In this document: positions 9,202-18,300 of the stretch, piece by piece
Numbering within the stretch: position 1 is the first letter of the stretch
Layout: every line of letters starts with the position of its first letter
Made by a program: the position numbers and the translations under genes
The notes under the pieces: generated by a model
Database searches by the model: none
What the model saw: only the letters and a program-made list of their open reading frames with translations
Told to the model about the DNA's origin: nothing
NCBI RefSeq assembly: GCF_036311905.1
Contig: NZ_JAZDCH010000005.1
Coordinates: 62,001-126,000, forward strand
Direction of reading: 5' to 3'
DNA: 64,000 nucleotides
Origin: Brachybacterium sp036311905
Lineage (GTDB): Bacteria; Actinomycetota; Actinomycetes; Actinomycetales; Dermabacteraceae

Positions 9202-9876
9202 TCACAGCGGCCCCGACACCGGTCCTCGGGCGCCGCTCACGAGCGCTTGCAGGAGCTCCGCCGTGGTCGGTGCGGACAGCGTCGGCTTCCACGGGTGGGG
9301 CCACGGCCGCCCATGGGAGACCCAGCCGGTCGAGAACCCCGCGGCGCGGCCTCCCTCGATGTCCGCCGTCGGATGATCACCGATCATCCAGGTCTCTCCG
9401 CGGGCCTCCATCCCGTCGACGGCGCGGGCGAAGATCCGCGGATCCGGCTTCGCCACCCCGGCCGCCTCCGAGATCACCACCCGGTCCAGCAGCCGACCGA
9501 GACCCGTGCGCTCGAGCTTCGCCGTCTGCTGCACGACCGTGCCGTTGGTGACCAGCACCAGCTCCGCGCCGATCCCGCGCAGCGACTGCAGCGCCGGGAT
9601 GATCCCCGGATAGGCGGAGATGCCCTCCACGACACCGAGGCACAGGTGCTCGTGGAGCTCCTCCGCCGTCACCTCCGGGCGCAGCCGCCGGCGGATCTCC
9701 GCCGCGAGCTCGGCGCGCGGTCGGTACCCGCCCCGATCGGCCTCCACGAGCCAGTCGAGGTCACCCGGACCGGCACCGACCCCGTCGAGGAAGGACCGCG
9801 CCCAGTCCTCGAAGGCCCGCTGCCGGTCCACCAGGGTGCCGTCCAGGTCCAGGAGGACCAGCGGCGGCCGCCTCAC
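9202..9876 (-). CDS. HAD-superfamily hydrolase (phosphatase)
   Basis: A 224-residue HAD-IA phosphatase with all four motifs: LLDLDGTLVD (I, nucleophile Asp), LVTNGT (II), GVAKPDPRIF (III, Lys), and MIGDHPTADIEGG (IV). A helical cap lies between motifs I and II. The GTG start overlaps the stop of the upstream dehydrogenase (GTGA), so it is translationally coupled to it. It may dephosphorylate a sugar or polyol phosphate in the same pathway as the dehydrogenase; that link is inference. Confidence 0.85.
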   Translation of the reverse strand: MRRPPLVLLDLDGTLVDRQRAFEDWARSFLDGVGAGPGDLDWLVEADRGGYRPRAELAAEIRRRLRPEVTAEELHEHLCLGVVEGISAYPGIIPALQSLRGIGAELVLVTNGTVVQQTAKLERTGLGRLLDRVVISEAAGVAKPDPRIFARAVDGMEARGETWMIGDHPTADIEGGRAAGFSTGWVSHGRPWPHPWKPTLSAPTTAELLQALVSGARGPVSGPL

Positions 9877-10904
9877 AGGGTGATCTGGATCTTCACGTCC
9901 GACGGGCGGCCCTCGAGGAAGCGCTCGAAGGCGGCGACCGAGTCCTCGAAGGCGAAGGTCTCGCTGACGAAGCGGGAGAGGTCCACGGCATCGCTCGCGG
10001 CGAGGTCGATCGCCTTCTGGTGCACGTTCGCGTAGCGGAACACCGTCTCGAGCGAGACCCCGCGGCTCTGCGCGGTCGCGATGTCGAAGGGCACCGGGTC
10101 CACCGGCATGCCCACCAACACGATGCGTCCGCCGGGTGCGGGCAGCGACCACAGCCCCCGGTAGGCGGGCGCGGCGCCGGTCGCCTCGAAGACCACCTGC
10201 GGGCCCCAGCCGCCGGTCGCCTCGCGGACCACCTCGCCGAGGTCCTGCTCCTTGGCGTTCACGGTGGTGATCCCGGCGATGCCGTCGAGCAGCGCGAGCT
10301 TCTCGGGCAGCACGTCGGAGAGGAACACGTGGCTCGCCCCGCCCGCGAGGGCTGCGAGCGCGGTCATGATCCCGATCGTGCCGCCGCCGACGACGGCCGC
10401 GACGTCCCCGGGGGAGATCTCGGCCTTGGTCGCCGCGAACATGCCCACGGCGAAGGGCTCGATCAGCGCGCCCTCCGCGAAGCTCATCGCATCGGGGAGC
10501 TTGTACGTGTACGCCGCGGGGTGCAGCACCTCCTCGGCGAGGCAGCCGTGCACCGGCGGGGTGGCCCAGAACTCGACGCCGGGATCGACGTTGTAGTTGC
10601 CCTCCTTGACGGCGCGGGAGGCGGGGTCCGGCACGCCCGGCTCCATGACGACGCGGTCGCCGACGGCGAGGCCGGTGACGCCCTCGCCCACCTCGAGGAC
10701 GGTGCCGGCGCCCTCGTGGCCGAGGATCATCGGCGCCTCGACCACGAACGGGCCGATCTTCCCGTCGGTCCAGTAGTGGACGTCCGAGGCGCAGATGCCG
10801 ACGGTGTGCATCCCGATGCGCACCTGACCGGGTCCGGGCGCTCCCGGCGCGGGGACGTCCTCGAGGGTCATCCGGCCCTTCTCGTGCAGCACCAGTGCTC
10901 GCAT
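9873..10904 (-). CDS. Zinc-dependent polyol (sorbitol/xylitol-type) dehydrogenase
   Basis: A 343-residue medium-chain dehydrogenase. Catalytic-zinc residues appear in VGICASDVHYW (Cys) and LGHEGAG (His, Glu), and the NAD-binding motif is VVGGGTIGIMTA. The strong similarity of the blocks EGNYNVDPGVEFWATPPV and HPAAYTYKLPD points to the sorbitol/xylitol dehydrogenase branch. The lobe that normally carries four structural-zinc cysteines reads EPGVPDPASRAVKEGNYN, so those cysteines are absent. The ATG at 10904 has GGAGGAGAAG just upstream. The following HAD gene is coupled to it. Confidence 0.85.
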   Translation of the reverse strand: MRALVLHEKGRMTLEDVPAPGAPGPGQVRIGMHTVGICASDVHYWTDGKIGPFVVEAPMILGHEGAGTVLEVGEGVTGLAVGDRVVMEPGVPDPASRAVKEGNYNVDPGVEFWATPPVHGCLAEEVLHPAAYTYKLPDAMSFAEGALIEPFAVGMFAATKAEISPGDVAAVVGGGTIGIMTALAALAGGASHVFLSDVLPEKLALLDGIAGITTVNAKEQDLGEVVREATGGWGPQVVFEATGAAPAYRGLWSLPAPGGRIVLVGMPVDPVPFDIATAQSRGVSLETVFRYANVHQKAIDLAASDAVDLSRFVSETFAFEDSVAAFERFLEGRPSDVKIQITL

Positions 10905-10983
10905 GCTCTTCTCCTCCATCGGGGGTGGGCGTCCGCCCATCATGGCATCGGCCGACGCGGGGGCGTCAGGAGCGTCCGCCCCT

Positions 10984-11008
10984 ACGGGCCGGCCCGTCGG
11001 CCGACGGG
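10984..11008. promoter_or_regulatory. Two overlapping perfect palindromes between divergent genes
   Basis: ACGGGCCGGCCCGT (10984-10997) and CCCGTCGGCCGACGGG (10993-11008) are both perfect self-complementary words. They share five bases in the 183-bp gap between the divergent polyol dehydrogenase and the MFS gene. They could be operator half-sites or a cruciform/terminator structure. In DNA this GC-rich, short GC palindromes also arise by chance. Confidence 0.35.
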
Positions 11009-11087
11009 TGGACGCTCCGGCGACCGGCGCCCGGGCGGCGCGGAGACGCCCCGCCCCGTCGGTCGTCCTCCCGACTAGGATCGGGCG

Positions 11088-12347
11088 GTGACCACCGCTG
11101 ATCCGTCCCGCTCCGCCCCTGCGGCACCCCGGGGCGCCGGCGGTGCCCGGATCACGCTGACCCTCGCCGCGCTGGGCATGCTGGGTCCGTTCACGATCAA
11201 CACGATCTTCCCCGCCTTCGCCCAGATCGGCGGGGAGTTCGGCGCCTCGGACGTGGTGCTGCAGCAGCTGATCAGCGTGTATCTCGCGTCCTTCGCCGTG
11301 ATGAGCGTCTTCCACGGCCCGCTCTCGGACGCGCTGGGCCGCAAGCCGGTGATGCTCACGGGTCTCGCGATCTACATCCTGGCGATGTTCGGGGCGGTGC
11401 TCGCCTCCGGCATGGGCATGCTCATCGCCCTGCGCGTGCTGCAGGGCGTCAGCGCGGGGGCCGCCACGATCGTCTCCCGCGTGGTGATCCGCGATCTCTT
11501 CGAGGGAGCCGAGGCACAGCGCCTGATGGCCCGGGTGATGATGATCTTCGCCCTCTCCCCGGTGATCGCGCCGATGCTGGGCGGCTGGCTGATGCTGCTG
11601 GGGGACTGGCGGTGGGTGTTCGCGGGCGTGGGCCTCTACGGCGTGCTCGTCCTGGTGCTGACGGCGCTCATGCCCGAGTCGCTGCCCCGCGAGCAGCGGA
11701 TCCCGCTGCGGATCGGGGCGGTGCTGGGGTCACTGTGGGAGGTGGGCCGCTCGCTGATGATGGTGCGGATCGCGCTCGCGACGGCCTTCGGCTTCGCCGC
11801 CCACTTCGTGTTCGTCGCCGCTGCCCCGATCGTCGTGGTGCGCCTGCTGGGCCTCGGCGAGCAGGACTTCTGGGTGCTCTTCGGCCCCCTGATCCTCGGG
11901 ATGATGGCCGGGTCCTTCGTGGTCGGTCGGGTGGCCGAGTCGATGGACCGCAGCCGTCTGATCACCCTCGGCTTCCTCGGCACGCTGATCACCACCGTGC
12001 TCAACCTGGTGGTGGTGATGCTGGTCCCGGCGCCGTCGGGCGGCCTGGACCCCTCCCTGATCCCGGTGCTCGTGGGGCCGATGCTGATGACCTTCACGGC
12101 CTCGCTGTTCTTCGCCCCGATGCAGCTGGAGATCCTCGACCTGTTCCCGCACCAGCGCGGCGCCGCGGCCTCGCTGGGCACCTTCTTCACCCTGGTGATG
12201 AACGCGCTGCTCTCCGGAGTGGTCGCCCCGCTGGTCACCGGCAGCCTCACCGTGCTGGCGCTCGCGGCGCTCGGCTATGTGGTGGTGGGCGCGCTGCTGT
12301 GGGGCTGGCACCTGCTGGACCGGCGGCGCCTGCTCGACGCCCTCTGA
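11088..12347 (+). CDS. Bcr/CflA-type MFS drug exporter
   Basis: A 419-residue 12-TM major facilitator protein of the DHA1 Bcr/CflA branch. It shows the motif GPLSDALGRKPVMLTGLAIYILA after TM2 and RVLQGVSAGAATIVSRVVIRDLF in TM4. LSPVIAPMLGGWLMLLGDWRWVF in TM5 is the antiporter motif C. It probably exports small drugs or metabolites by proton antiport. The GTG start at 11088 gives MTTADPSRSA. A second exporter of the same branch is at 28.5 kb. Confidence 0.88.
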   Translation: MTTADPSRSAPAAPRGAGGARITLTLAALGMLGPFTINTIFPAFAQIGGEFGASDVVLQQLISVYLASFAVMSVFHGPLSDALGRKPVMLTGLAIYILAMFGAVLASGMGMLIALRVLQGVSAGAATIVSRVVIRDLFEGAEAQRLMARVMMIFALSPVIAPMLGGWLMLLGDWRWVFAGVGLYGVLVLVLTALMPESLPREQRIPLRIGAVLGSLWEVGRSLMMVRIALATAFGFAAHFVFVAAAPIVVVRLLGLGEQDFWVLFGPLILGMMAGSFVVGRVAESMDRSRLITLGFLGTLITTVLNLVVVMLVPAPSGGLDPSLIPVLVGPMLMTFTASLFFAPMQLEILDLFPHQRGAAASLGTFFTLVMNALLSGVVAPLVTGSLTVLALAALGYVVVGALLWGWHLLDRRRLLDAL

Positions 12348-12510
12348 CGGGCGCGGGGTCGAGCTCCGGCCTGGTCGTCCCGGTTCCGGCTCAGCGGACC
12401 AGCCGCAGCTCCTCCAGGTCCGCTCGCGCCGGGCGGAAGGGGCTCGGGACGCATCCCCCGATCCTGCCGCAGACGCCCCCGACTCGCCTGTCACACCCCT
12501 CCTGCAGACT

Positions 12511-12526
12511 TCGTACATACGTTCGA
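12511..12526. promoter_or_regulatory. LexA (SOS) box 1
   Basis: TCGTACATACGTTCGA matches the actinobacterial SOS box TCGAAC-RNRY-GTTCGA with one arm mismatch and a fitting central ATAC. It lies 119 bp upstream of the imuA start and is the most distal of three. Confidence 0.65.
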
Positions 12527-12573
12527 TGTCACGACCAGGACACCTTGAGAGCCACCCCTCCGCGGCGTACAGT

Positions 12574-12589
12574 TCGAATCCCTGTTCGA
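12574..12589. promoter_or_regulatory. LexA (SOS) box 2
   Basis: TCGAATCCCTGTTCGA has one arm mismatch to TCGAAC-N4-GTTCGA. Its centre CCCT does not fit RNRY, so it is the weakest of the three. Its last four bases are the first four of box 3. Confidence 0.5.
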
Positions 12590-12601
12590 ACACGTGTGCG
12601 A
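12586..12601. promoter_or_regulatory. LexA (SOS) box 3
   Basis: TCGAACACGTGTGCGA has a perfect left arm and an RNRY centre (ACGT), with one mismatch in the right arm. It overlaps box 2 and covers the alternative upstream GTG at 12594. Initiation at the ATG at 12630 is therefore more likely, with this box near the promoter or transcript start. Confidence 0.7.
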
Positions 12602-12629
12602 GGAAATGGCGTCCGGGAGGAGGAGCACG

Positions 12630-13535
12630 ATGAGCACCGCCCTGCAGAGCGAGGACCGGGAGCAGCGGCTCTCCCGGGCCCGTGCCGCGCTCAGCGCCGC
12701 GGAGCGCTCCGCCGCCCGTTGGGGCGGGCGGATCGACCGCACCGCGCTGCAGTCCGCGGCGCCGTCCGTCCCCGGTGCATCGGCTCCCGTCGGCCCCGCG
12801 CCGGCGGGGGAGAGGCCGACGGCGGGGGAGCCCGGCGGGTCCGCAGCGGACCTCACCGCCGCCGATCCCACCGGCACCCGGCTGCCGGTCCCCGCGCCGC
12901 TGGCCCCGCTGTTCCCGCGCACCGGCCTGCGCGCGGGCAGCTCGGTGGCGATCGAGGGCGCCGGGAGCACCTCGCTGCTGCTCGCCCTCGCGGTCGCCGC
13001 CGCGGGGGAGGACTCCTGGTGCGCGCTCGCGGGCCTGCCGGACCTCGGGCTGCGCGCCGCCCTGGACGCCGGGCTGGATCCCTTCCGCCTCGCCCTCGCC
13101 CCGGCCGACGGGGACCGCGCCCCGCAGGTGCTCTCGGCCCTCGCCGACGGCGTGGGGGTGCTCGTGCTCGGTCCCGGCGCGCTGCCCGCCCCCGCCCTGT
13201 GGCGCACCCTCCAGGGCCGCGCCCGCACCGCCGACACCCTGCTGCTGGCCGCCTCGCCGCCCGGTCGGGCGGATCTCGTGCTGCGCACCGAGAGCCGCGG
13301 CTGGACCGGTCTCGGCCAGGGCTCGGGACGGCTGCGTCGGCGGCGCCTGGCGGTCACCGCGAGCGGGCGGGGGATCGGCGCGGGCCGCGGCGTGGAGGTG
13401 TTGCTGCCCGAGGTCCGCGGGCTCCTCGCTGCGATCCCCGGCCCCGCCCTGTCCAGCACCGCCGCGGCCAGCTCCGCCGCCGGTCTCGCCGCGGCCGAGG
13501 TGCGCCCGCTGCAGATGATCCCGAGGGCCGGCTGA
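12630..13535 (+). CDS. imuA: ImuA'-like SOS mutasome protein
   Basis: A 301-residue RecA-fold-related protein. The central block LFPRTGLRAGSSVAIEGAGSTSLLLALAVAAAGEDSWCALAGLPDLG is the ImuA'/SulA-like core, in place of a canonical Walker A. Its role is to join ImuB and DnaE2 in damage-induced translesion synthesis. The ATG at 12630 is preceded by GGGAGGAGGA. Its stop overlaps the imuB start by one base (TGATG). Three LexA-like boxes lie upstream. Residues 20-75 are a low-complexity Ala/Pro/Gly linker. Confidence 0.85.
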   Translation: MSTALQSEDREQRLSRARAALSAAERSAARWGGRIDRTALQSAAPSVPGASAPVGPAPAGERPTAGEPGGSAADLTAADPTGTRLPVPAPLAPLFPRTGLRAGSSVAIEGAGSTSLLLALAVAAAGEDSWCALAGLPDLGLRAALDAGLDPFRLALAPADGDRAPQVLSALADGVGVLVLGPGALPAPALWRTLQGRARTADTLLLAASPPGRADLVLRTESRGWTGLGQGSGRLRRRRLAVTASGRGIGAGRGVEVLLPEVRGLLAAIPGPALSSTAAASSAAGLAAAEVRPLQMIPRAG

Positions 13536-15256
13536 TGGCCGACGCCACCCGCACGGTCGCCGTGACCGTGCCCGACTGGCCGCTGCTCGCGGCGCTGGAC
13601 CGCCATCAGCGCCGCGCGGAGGCGAGCGCCGCAGCGACGGGGGCGGAGAGCGCAGGCCCGCCGGGGCCGGTCGACCCGTCGGCCGTGCCGGTGCTGCTGC
13701 TCGAGAACCATCGCGTCACCCACGTCGGTCCCGCCGCCCGGGAGGCAGGGGCGCGGCCCGGCATGACCCGTCGCGCGGCTCGTGCCGCCTGCCCCGAGGC
13801 GCTCGTGCTGGAGACGGACCGCGACGCCGAGTCCGCCCTGTTCGAGCTGGTCGCCGCCGCCGTGGACACCATCGCCGCGGGGGTCGACGTGCTCCGCCCC
13901 GGAGTGCTGCTGATGTCGGCCCGCGGGCCCGCCCGGCACCAGGGCGGGGAGGCGGCGCTCGCGGAGCGGATCCTCGACGCGGTCGCCGAGCTGACCGGCT
14001 GGGAGTGCACCGTGGGCATCGCCGACGGCCCCTTCGCGGCCCTGCTCGCCGCCCCGGCCGGGAGGGTCATCCGCCCCGGCCGCAGCGCCGACTACCTCGC
14101 CCCGCACCCGATCGAGGCGCTGCGGCACGCCCCCGTCGGCCCCGGCTGGGGGCATCGCGGCCAGCCCTCCGCGACGCGGCCCGAGAAGCGCCTCGAGCTC
14201 GCCGAGACCGTTGACCTGCTGCAGCGGCTCGGCATCGCCACCCTCGGCGATCTCGCCGACCTGCCCGCGGCCTCGGTCGCCGACCGCTTCGGCCCGGACG
14301 TGGCCGCCCTCCACCTGCTCTCCCGCGGCGGGGAGCCGGCCCCGCCCTCCGCCCATCACCCCACCCAGCCGGTGCTCGCCGAGACCGCGCTGGAGACCCC
14401 GCTGGTGCGCACCGACCAGGCGGCCTTCGTGGCCCGCCCGCTCGCTGAGCAGCTGCATGCGATGCTCACCGAGCGGGGACTGGTGTGCACGCGGCTGCGG
14501 ATCGTGGCCCGCACCGAGAGCGGGGAGGAGATGGAGCGCACCTGGCGGCACGACGGAGCCCTCGGCGTCGCCGACGTGGTCGACCGCATCCGCTGGCAGT
14601 GCGACGGCTGGATCACCCGCGCCCGCCTCGGCGGACCCCGGACCGGGGCGATCGTGCACCTGGGCCTGCATCCCCTGCAGCTGGCCCCGGCGGGCGAGGC
14701 CGCCCCCGCCCTCTGGGGCAGCTCGGGGGAGGCCGCGCAGCGGGCCGCCCGCGCCTTCGCCCGTGCCCAGGGCCTCGCCGGGGAGGACGCCGTGCAGATC
14801 CCCGTCCCCGTCGGGGGCCGGCTGCTCGCGGACGAGGTGGTCGCGGTGCCCTGGCGCACCGAGCGTCCCGCCCGCCGCGAGGGCCCCTGGCCGGGCTCTC
14901 TGCCCCGCCCCGCCCCCGCCACCGTGTTCCGCACCCCGCCGCCGGTGCGGCTCGAGGACGCCGCGGGGGAGCCGGTGGTGGTCACCGCTCGGGGCCTGCT
15001 GAGCGCCCCGCCCGCGCGCCTGCTGGTCCCCGCCCCGGGGGCGCCCGCGCTGCAGGCGCTCGGGCTGCGGGTCGGTACGGCCCATCCCGTGCTCTCCCAC
15101 GGCGCGCCGACGGTGCTCGACGAGCGCTGGTGGACGCCGACGGGCACCCGCGCCGCCCGCCTGCCGCTCGTGCTGCGCACCGCCACGGGGGAGGAGGCCG
15201 CGGCGCTGGTCCTCTCCCGCACCGGCGCCTGGACCCTGGAGGGGATCTATGACTGA
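13535..15256 (+). CDS. imuB: ImuB: catalytically inactive Y-family polymerase homologue
   Basis: A 573-residue Y-family (DinB/UmuC-like) protein that in known systems recruits DnaE2 and the beta clamp rather than polymerising. The N-terminus VAVTVPDWPLLAALD lacks the usual DxD metal site (DFDAFFAS type). The palm/fingers region and helix-hairpin-helix (RLGIATLGDLADLPAASVADRFG) are present. The C-terminal little-finger-like domain is followed by a proline-rich tail and an OB-like end. It overlaps imuA by one base. Confidence 0.88.
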   Translation: MADATRTVAVTVPDWPLLAALDRHQRRAEASAAATGAESAGPPGPVDPSAVPVLLLENHRVTHVGPAAREAGARPGMTRRAARAACPEALVLETDRDAESALFELVAAAVDTIAAGVDVLRPGVLLMSARGPARHQGGEAALAERILDAVAELTGWECTVGIADGPFAALLAAPAGRVIRPGRSADYLAPHPIEALRHAPVGPGWGHRGQPSATRPEKRLELAETVDLLQRLGIATLGDLADLPAASVADRFGPDVAALHLLSRGGEPAPPSAHHPTQPVLAETALETPLVRTDQAAFVARPLAEQLHAMLTERGLVCTRLRIVARTESGEEMERTWRHDGALGVADVVDRIRWQCDGWITRARLGGPRTGAIVHLGLHPLQLAPAGEAAPALWGSSGEAAQRAARAFARAQGLAGEDAVQIPVPVGGRLLADEVVAVPWRTERPARREGPWPGSLPRPAPATVFRTPPPVRLEDAAGEPVVVTARGLLSAPPARLLVPAPGAPALQALGLRVGTAHPVLSHGAPTVLDERWWTPTGTRAARLPLVLRTATGEEAAALVLSRTGAWTLEGIYD

Positions 15257-15308
15257 CCCCTCGCCCCTCGCCGCCGCCCTGACCCCGCCGTCCCCGGGGC
15301 CCCGCTGA
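15249..15308 (+). CDS. Possible 19-codon bridging ORF between imuB and dnaE2
   Basis: An ATG inside the imuB end opens MTDPSPLAAALTPPSPGPR and stops at a TGA whose last base is the A of the dnaE2 ATG. It therefore overlaps genes at both ends. There is no obvious ribosome site. It could act as a re-initiation relay that couples dnaE2 to imuB across the 51-bp gap, or be chance. Confidence 0.25.
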   Translation: MTDPSPLAAALTPPSPGPR

Positions 15309-18300
15309 TGGCCGGCTGGTTCCTGGGCCCGCCCGCCTGGAAGGACCTCGAGGCGATCCTCTCGGACCGTGCCGCGGAGCTGGTCTCCCCGCCGATCATC
15401 GTCGAGCACACCGGGAAGGTCGCCGAGGACGGCTACCGGCCCGCACAGCGCGTCGCCTACGCGGAGCTGCACGCCCACTCCCACTTCAGCTTCCTCGACG
15501 GCGCCTCGAGCCCCGAGGACATGGTCGCCCAGGCCGCCCGGCTGGGCCTGGACGCCCTCGCCCTGATCGACCACGACGGCCTGCCCGGCGCGGTCCGCTT
15601 CGCCCAGGCCGCCCGGGAGGCGGGGATCGCGACCGTGTTCGGCGCGGAGCTGACCCTCGGCCTCGAGCCCGGCGGGCACCGGGCCGGGACCGCGCCGATG
15701 ATCGCCGCGCCCCGCACCGGCATCCCGGATCCCGACGGGGAGCACCTGCTGGTGCTGGTCCGGGACCAGGAGGGCTACCGGATGCTCTCCGCCGCGATCG
15801 CCCGCGCCCACCTCGACAGCCGCCGCAAGGGCACGCCCCGCTACCGGCTCGCCGAGCTGTCCCGTCTGGCCGCCGAGGGGCACTGGCAGATCCTCACCGG
15901 CTGCCGCAAGGGCGCCGTCACCCGTGCCGCGGGCGCCCGCCTCGCCGAGGGGGACCTCGAGGGCGCCGCCCAGGCCGCCGCCGACGAGATCGGCCGCCTC
16001 GTCGAGCTGTTCGGCGTGGGGAACGTGGCCGTCGAGCTGGTCGCCGGCGGCGGCGGGGAGGCCGACGAGCTGCACGACGCCCTCGCCCAGGGCGCCCGCC
16101 TGGTGCGCGAATCCCACGGCCTGGACGCGATCACCCTCCCGCTCGTCGCCACCACCAACGCCCACTACGCCCGGCCCGCGGACAAGCGCCTGGCCGACAC
16201 CCATGCCGCGCTGCGCGCCGCCGTGCCGCTCGCCGAGGCGGACGCGCACCTCCCCTCCCGCCCCGCGCACCTGCGCAGCGGGGAGGAGATGGACCGCCTG
16301 CTGCCCCGCTACCCGTCGGCCCTCGCCGCCGCCGCGCGCCTGGGCCGGGACTGCGCCGTCGACCTGCGCCTGCTCGCCCCCGACCTGCCGCCCTTCCCCG
16401 TCCCGGCCGGGCACGACGAGGCGAGCTGGCTGCGGGAGCTGGTGGAGGTCGAGGGCCGCGAGCGCTACGGGCCCAGGCCGGGTGCGGGCCCGGGGGGCGG
16501 CGCCGAGGAGCGGATCCCCGGGGCGTGGGCGCAGATCGACCACGAGCTGCGGGTCATCACCGACCTGCACTTTCCCGGCTACTTCCTGATCGTCCACGAC
16601 CTGGTCGCCTTCTGCCGCCGCGAGGGGATCCTCGCGCAGGGACGCGGCTCCGCCGCCAACAGCGCCGTCTGCTACGCGCTGGGGATCACCGCGGTCGAGC
16701 CCGTCGGCCACCACCTGCTGTTCGAGCGCTTCCTCGCGCCCGAGCGGGACGGCCCGCCCGACATCGACATCGACATCGCCTCCGACCGCCGCGAGGAGGT
16801 CATCCAGTACGTCTACGAGCGCTACGGGCGGGAGAACGCGGCGCAGGTCGCGAACGTCATCACCTACCGCGGCAAGCTCGCGGTGCGCGACGCGGCCCGG
16901 GCGCTCGGCCACGACGTCGGCGCGCAGGACGCCTTCTCCCGTCGGCTCGAGCACTCCCACTCCTCGATCGAGGGGGAAGGGATCCCCGAGGACGTGCTGA
17001 CCCTCGCCCGGCAGCTGCGCGACGCGCCCCGCCACCTCGGCATCCACTCCGGCGGCATGGTGCTGTGCGACCGGCCCGTGATCGAGGTGTGCCCCGTGCA
17101 GTGGGCGGCGATGGCGGACCGCTCGGTGCTGCAATGGGACAAGGACGACTGCGCCGACGCGGGCCTCGTGAAGTTCGACCTGCTGGGGCTCGGGATGCTC
17201 ACGGCGCTCGACCACGCCCTCGCCCTCGTCGCCGAGCACCACGACCAGCACTTCGAGCTGCGCACCCTGCCGCAGGAGGACCCGGCCGTCTACGACATGC
17301 TCTGCACCGGCGACAGCGTGGGCGTGTTCCAGATCGAGTCCCGCGCCCAGATCTCCACCCTGCCCCGGCTGAAGCCGCGCGTGTTCTACGACCTCGTCGT
17401 CGAGGTGGCGCTGATCCGGCCCGGCCCCATCCAGGGCGGCAGCGTCCACCCCTACCTGCGCCGCCGCACCGGAGAGGAGGAGGTCACCTTCCTCCACCCG
17501 CGGCTGGAGAAGTCGCTGCGCCGCACCCTGGGGATCCCCCTCTTCCAGGAGCAGCTGATGCAGATGGTCGTGGACATCGCCGACTTCACCCCCGCCCAGG
17601 CGGACCAGCTGCGCCGCGCCATGGGCTCCAAGCGCTCCACCCAGAAGATGCTCGACCTCTCCGACGCCCTGTTCAGCGGGATGGCGAAGCACGGCATCAC
17701 CGGGGAGGACGCCGAGGCGGTGCACCGCAAGCTGCTCGCCTTCGCCAACTACGGCTTCCCCGAGTCGCACGCCTACTCCTTCGCGTACCTCGTCTACGCC
17801 AGCTCCTACCTCAAGTGCCACTACCCGGCCGCGTTCACGGCGGCGCTGCTGCGCTCCCAGCCGATGGGCTTCTACTCGCCGCAGTCCCTGGTCGCCGACG
17901 CCCGCCGCCACGGCGTGCTCACCCGCGGCCCCGACGTGCTGGTCAGCGCGGCCCGCACGGGTCTGGAGACCGATGCGGAGCATCACGGCTACCGGGTGCG
18001 CTCCGACGCGGAGGTCGCCGCCGGGGCCGCCCGCGAGCAGGTGCAGGGCCGGGCCGCCGCGGCCGGGCCCGCGATCCGGCTGGGTCTGGACCAGGTGCGC
18101 TCGATCAGCACCGAGACCGCGGAGGCGATCGTCGCCGCCCGCGAGGAGGGCGGTCCCTTCGCCTCGGTCCCGGATCTCGCCCGCCGCGTGCGGCTGAGCG
18201 CCCGCCAGCTCGAGGCGCTCGCCACCGCGGGGGCGCTCGACGCGCTCGCCCCGTCGCGTCGGCAGGCGCTGTGGGCGGCGGGCGCCGCGGCCCAGGAGTC

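Noticed and set aside
11612..13534. Upstream extension of imuB through the MFS gene and imuA
   Set aside because: The extension overlaps two well-supported genes in other frames; the imuB start at 13535 matches the family.
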